Below are positions 60,289 through 64,000 of a stretch of DNA of 64,000 nt, piece by piece. This stretch comes from Ananas comosus (taxonomy: Eukaryota > Streptophyta > Magnoliopsida > Poales > Bromeliaceae). Each line of letters starts with the position of its first letter. Position 1 is the stretch's first letter. Both the position numbers and the translations under genes were made by a program. The notes under the pieces are model-generated. The model saw nothing but the letters and a program-made list of their open reading frames with translations, was not told the origin of the DNA and ran no database searches. The stretch covers positions 652,478-716,477 of the forward strand of contig NC_033632.1 of the NCBI RefSeq assembly GCF_001540865.1. Direction: 5' to 3'.

Positions 60289-62808
60289 CTGTATACTTCA
60301 CCATTTATCAATTCGCTTGCATATCCTTTTACTTGAATATGCAGCATATCTTCTTGATTTCTCAATGACGTTTTCAGGTCTCCGAGTACGCATAGATTTG
60401 TTGCTCGAGCTTTTTGTGCTAATTTGGGAGTCAAAAATAGCAACTTGAAGCATTTTACTGAGAGAGCTTCGCACACAGACAGAGGCCATGCTTCGACAAA
60501 TCATTTTCCTTGTGGACGTTCGGCAACATGTCTTGCAATTCGAAACCTTTGTTCACAATCTGGAGCTAATACAGGTAACAATGAGGCCTATGATGAGTTT
60601 TCACTTTTTAGATGGTAAATGTAAGGAGGCCCTTTCAACTACATGCAATTTTGAAATAGACCCTGCAATTATTTTATTTTATTTTTTTGGATTGGCTTCC
60701 CTTTAATTTTTGCTCCTTTTGATTTATGCTGTTTCCGTCTATTAAGTTGGGGTTCCACGAAATCAACTGCTTATTTTGTTAAGTTTAATAGCTCTATCAG
60801 CCTTGTCAGCTGTTGGAACTGCAGCTTTCATTAACTGTTAAGAAATGAGAGGGCCTCCATACATTTTTTTTTCTTTTTAATTTTTTACTTTTTTAGATTT
60901 AAGACAAGAACGTGGAAAAGTCGACAAATTTGCAGACAATGAGGGCAACAAACAGCTTTTGATTGAGCAAGAAATCCCCGACGATGAATCAGAAGCGGAT
61001 GAGGCAGAAGCTGTAGACAATGTTCTCAGAGTATCAAATGATGAAACTGATTTTAGTATCAGCAAGAAATTCGAAGGGAAGTACCTGAAACCTCCGTTGT
61101 TTAAGGTTATAATGGAAGCTTCATGGGAGTCTCTTAGCACTGTGCTTAATATATGGGTTGAAGAAGGCAACTCATTGGGGAGGGACGAGATCTCCGTGGC
61201 CTTGCATGGCCTTCGGAAACGGCAGCTATATGGAAAGGCCTTACAGGTATCTGATCTTTATTTACTATTATTTTTTGAAAATATGTATGGATACCCCCAC
61301 AGTTCTATGTCGTTTAGATATGGTCATACAGGCGCCTAAATAAGAATAAATTTCACGGGCAGGAGAATTTTGCCAAGGGAATTTCTTAACCATCTTATTT
61401 TGAACTTTTTGTTTTTTGAACATTTTAGATAAGGAAAAATTTACATTCAACCATCTTTCTTTATCTTATGCAAATGTTTTTCTATTTAAAATTTCGCTTC
61501 TTGCTTATCTCTCTTTTATTTCTGAACTGTTTTGATTGTTTTATCTGTCAATATTGGCAGTTTGTGGAGTGGTTGGAAACAACTAAACGCCTCAACTTCG
61601 TTGACCATGATTACGCTTATCATCTGGACTTGATTGCAAAAGTCCATGGCGTTGAAAAGGCCGAAAGGTACATAAGAAGGATCCCCGAATCCTTTAAGAC
61701 CGAGGCAATCTACGAAGCCCTGCTAACTAATTACGTCAGTACCAACAATATCAAGAAAGCGGAAGAAGTCTTTAACAAAATAAGGGATCTTTCATTGCCT
61801 GTCACCATCTTTTCTTGCAACCGACTCTTATTGTTATATAAAAGGCATAGGCGCAACAAAATTGCAGATCTGCTTACAATGATGGAAAAGGAAAATGTTA
61901 AGCCGTCTTTGTTCACGTACAAGCTATTAATTGATTTGAAAGGCCGATCACATGATATAGCTGGTATGGAGAATATCATCGAAACAATGAAAATGAATGG
62001 TGTCGAGCCCGATGTTGCAGCTCGAGCTTTAGTGGCAAGCCACTACATAGTAGGAGGGCTTAATGATAAAGCCGAAAAAACTCTCAAGGAGATGGAAGGG
62101 GAAGCTGATAGCAATAACCGAAATGCTTTTAAGTCTCTCCTTCCCTTATATGCAGCTCTTGGAAGAGCCGATGACGTCAAGAGAATTTGGAAGCTGTGTG
62201 AGGAAAACCCTACTTTGGACGAATTCTCTGCTGTTATTGAGGCGTGGGGAAAGCTAGGGCATGTAGAGGAAGTCGAGAATGCATTTGTGACCATGTTGAA
62301 GAGACATAAAAAGGTTTCTTCTGTATACTATAATGTATTGTTAAATGTATATGCAAATCATAAGCTTCTCACTAAGGGTAAGGAATTGGCAAAAAGGATG
62401 GGGGAGAATGGGTGCAGAATTGGCCCATTGACGTGGGACGCACTTGTGAAGCTCTATGTAAAAGCCGGGGAAGTAGAAAAAGCAGAATCAATACTGCAGA
62501 AGGTTGTGCAGGGTAAGAAGGGGAGACCGCTTTATGGCTCGTATGTAACTATTTTGGAAGAGTACGCTAAGAGGGGGGATATTCATAACTCGGAAAAGAT
62601 ATTTCGATGTATGAAGATGATGGACTATTTAGGAGGGATGGCACAGTACAAGTTGTTGCTTGAGGCTTATAAAAAAGCCGAGAAACCGGCATATGGATTT
62701 AGAGAGAGGATGAGGTCGGATAATATGTACCCTGGCAAGCAAATGCTGACACAGTTGGAAGAAGTTGACGCATTTAAAAAGAGATATATTTCAGAATCGA
62801 TTGGCTGA
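59573..62808 (+). CDS. P-class pentatricopeptide repeat protein, mitochondrial type
   Basis: Spliced CDS of 609 residues. Exons are 59573-59607, 60378-60574, 60897-61246 and 61561-62808, GT-AG and in phase. The head MLALRRAANITRSPSTHRF, then ARAFCANLG, is rich in Arg and Ser and lacks acidic residues, like a mitochondrial presequence. An acidic linker (PDDESEADEAEAVD) follows. A conserved block then leads into exon 4 (WESLSTVLNIWVEEGNSLGR, LRKRQLYGKALQFVEWLE). About ten 35-residue PPR motifs fill exon 4, for example TIFSCNRLLLLYKRHRRNKI, SLFTYKLLIDL, YYNVLLNVYANHKL and TWDALVKLYVKAGEVEKAES. There is no E, DYW or SMR domain. It resembles the Arabidopsis At1g80270/At1g15480 group (PPR596), which acts on mitochondrial RNA. 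The RNA target is unknown here. Confidence 0.92.
60246..60288. repeat. TG microsatellite in PPR intron 1
   Basis: About 21 uninterrupted TG dinucleotides. Confidence 0.95.
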
Positions 62809-63279
62809 GGAGGAATCTTTTCAAATTCATGTTTATGGGATAACAAAAGGATGGACTCCAGGTACTGATACTACATACCCTTATGAAGTTACTACACTTT
62901 TTGGTGCTGTAATTGGAATTCTTGGTTACGAAATGTACACATTAAACACCTTTTTTCGGATGAAGTAGCAGAGATATTATATTTTGATTCGTTAACGTTA
63001 AATTGTGATATCTTTCTTGGAGTTCGCATCTGTGTATACATATTTATAGACATATATATATTCATGTCACTGGTTGACATGAAATTGTTAGTATATACAG
63101 TAGTGGCCAATTTGTAATAGGCATTTATTGTGACATGAGGTTGCCATGTTAAGCTATCAATTGCGTAGTAAGTCTTTGTATTTGTCAAAAATCTTTAGCT
63201 CGCATTACTTAGCTTTGTTGTACATTGCAGTTGAAAGTAAACCCTCTTCTCTCTTTTCTGACAAAAAGTCTATTTGAAC

Positions 63280-63530
63280 CGGTCTTGGACTCGAACCACC
63301 AGGGCGTGAGCCATCTGTCTCCGGTGAGCCAGCAATGGTGCAAGCTACCTGGCCGAGCCGACCAACGCAAAGGGCTTGAACATAGTATGCGCGGCTACTT
63401 CTTCAACAGACCCCCATGAGGGTTCAACGACAGCGGCGTCGCTACCACCGATGACCTCTATCTTGGAGCTCTTCTTTGGTACCAACCACCCCGCAGCAAG
63501 GCACACCCCGGCGCGGACGAAATTCTTGCT
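63280..63530 (-). mobile_element. GC-rich island with box A/B-like motifs, possible SINE or retroelement piece
   Basis: On the minus strand, TGGCTCACCGG (box A-like) is followed 23 bases later by GGTTCGAGTCC, a perfect Pol III box B. Upstream the island keeps an open-looking GC-rich frame of about 58 codons, broken by a TAG. It could be a diverged tRNA-derived element or a remnant of a coding element. Confidence 0.35.
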
Positions 63531-63650
63531 TTTTATTTGATGAGTAAAAAAGCAGAGTTTTCTTTTGGGGGGTATATTTTGGGTGAACTTTAATCTTGCA
63601 TGCTCTGTTTTGGTACATATAAAAGATGTTTTTTTGTTTTTTGAGAGAGA

Positions 63651-63795
63651 TAAGTAGCATGTTATTCGCTTTGTTTATTTTATTTAGAAATAAATTTAGT
63701 TAGAAATGTGAATCAACTAGAATTCGAACTTGGGACTTCAGATACCAATTATTAAATTTTTTGCGACTTGTGCCGGGAACAATCGATACACATAA
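63651..63795 (-). mobile_element. tRNA-derived SINE-like element, copy 3
   Basis: On the minus strand: CCCGGCACAAGTCGC, TTGGTATCTGAAGTCCCAAG, TTCGAATTCTAGTTGATTC, ACATTTCTAACTAAATTTAT and TAACATGCTACTTA. Same order and spacing as copies 1 and 2. Confidence 0.55.
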
Positions 63796-64000
63796 AAGAT
63801 GTTATCTTATGGAGTCTACATTAATATTTTTGCTGTGTCATCGCAGCTATGTTGTGATCATTAAAAGGTCGACGGTTGGAAACTGCTGTACGCATTGGGC
63901 CATGAGAGGAGTTTCTTATCGTTATTGGACGGAGAGCCACGTGCCACGTCATTGATAGTCGAATGGTCAACTGACTTAATCACTAATAAGATAAAGATAA

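Larger units (their letters stand above)
62809..64000. other. Region downstream of the PPR gene
   Basis: PPR 3' UTR, then a GC-rich island (about 63280-63530) with tRNA-like promoter boxes on the minus strand, then a SINE-like copy (63651-63795). No complete gene is seen. The small frames here match nothing I know. Confidence 0.65.

Overview
ORGANISM. This is nuclear DNA from a flowering plant, most likely a commelinid monocot. Genes are split by AT-rich GT-AG introns. A few compact genes with little or no intron are extremely GC-rich at third codon positions (translocator, bHLH, MIZ1-like), and the intergenic DNA is full of TA/GA microsatellites and small inverted-repeat transposons. Several of these small repeat families resemble ones I remember from pineapple (Ananas comosus). 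That species call is an inference from memory, about 0.6. LAYOUT. I could assemble complete splice models by hand for nine genes; each keeps an open frame across all junctions. In order: a plastidic-type sugar-phosphate/phosphate translocator family member (minus, 5239-6342, one exon); NC2-alpha/DRAP1 transcription corepressor (minus, 9629-13730, six exons); a chloroplast-type ERA GTPase (plus, 15682-19685, nine exons); TFIIE alpha subunit (minus, 20432-25831, eleven exons, one probable GC-AG intron); a tandem-BRCT nuclear protein (plus, 26535-33430, ten exons), head-to-head with TFIIE alpha; mitochondrial-type chaperonin 10 (minus, 34765-36680, three exons); digalactosyldiacylglycerol synthase 2 (plus, 39066-42215, four coding exons plus predicted 5' UTR exons); a bHLH transcription factor (minus, 45115-45929, two exons); and a mitochondrial-type P-class PPR protein (plus, 59573-62808, four exons). 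A tenth gene, a MIZU-KUSSEI1-like (DUF617) protein at 57956-58645, has an intact domain but no in-frame ATG in front of it. ASSEMBLY. The stretch from DGD2 intron 3 through the bHLH gene and the transposon cluster behind it (41364 to about 48790) appears again at 49561 to about 56605, full of scattered single-base insertions and deletions. Both copies begin right after an N run at the same poly-C tract. This is best read as an error-rich second copy of one locus, not a real gene duplication. REPEATS. Families seen: a MULE-like MITE (one copy flanked by a perfect 10-bp target duplication), a MITE of about 210 bp whose ends are palindromes that differ from copy to copy, a long-TIR element with internal tandem repeats, a tRNA-derived SINE-like family, and a palindrome array in a BRCT-gene intron. 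REGULATION. Readable signals include a five-unit heat-shock element in front of chaperonin 10, a palindromic E2F site between TFIIE alpha and the BRCT gene, telo-boxes before the PPR gene, and a TTAGGG hexamer run in the translocator leader. The genes are ordinary unlinked nuclear housekeeping or organelle genes; I see no operon-like or new multi-gene system.
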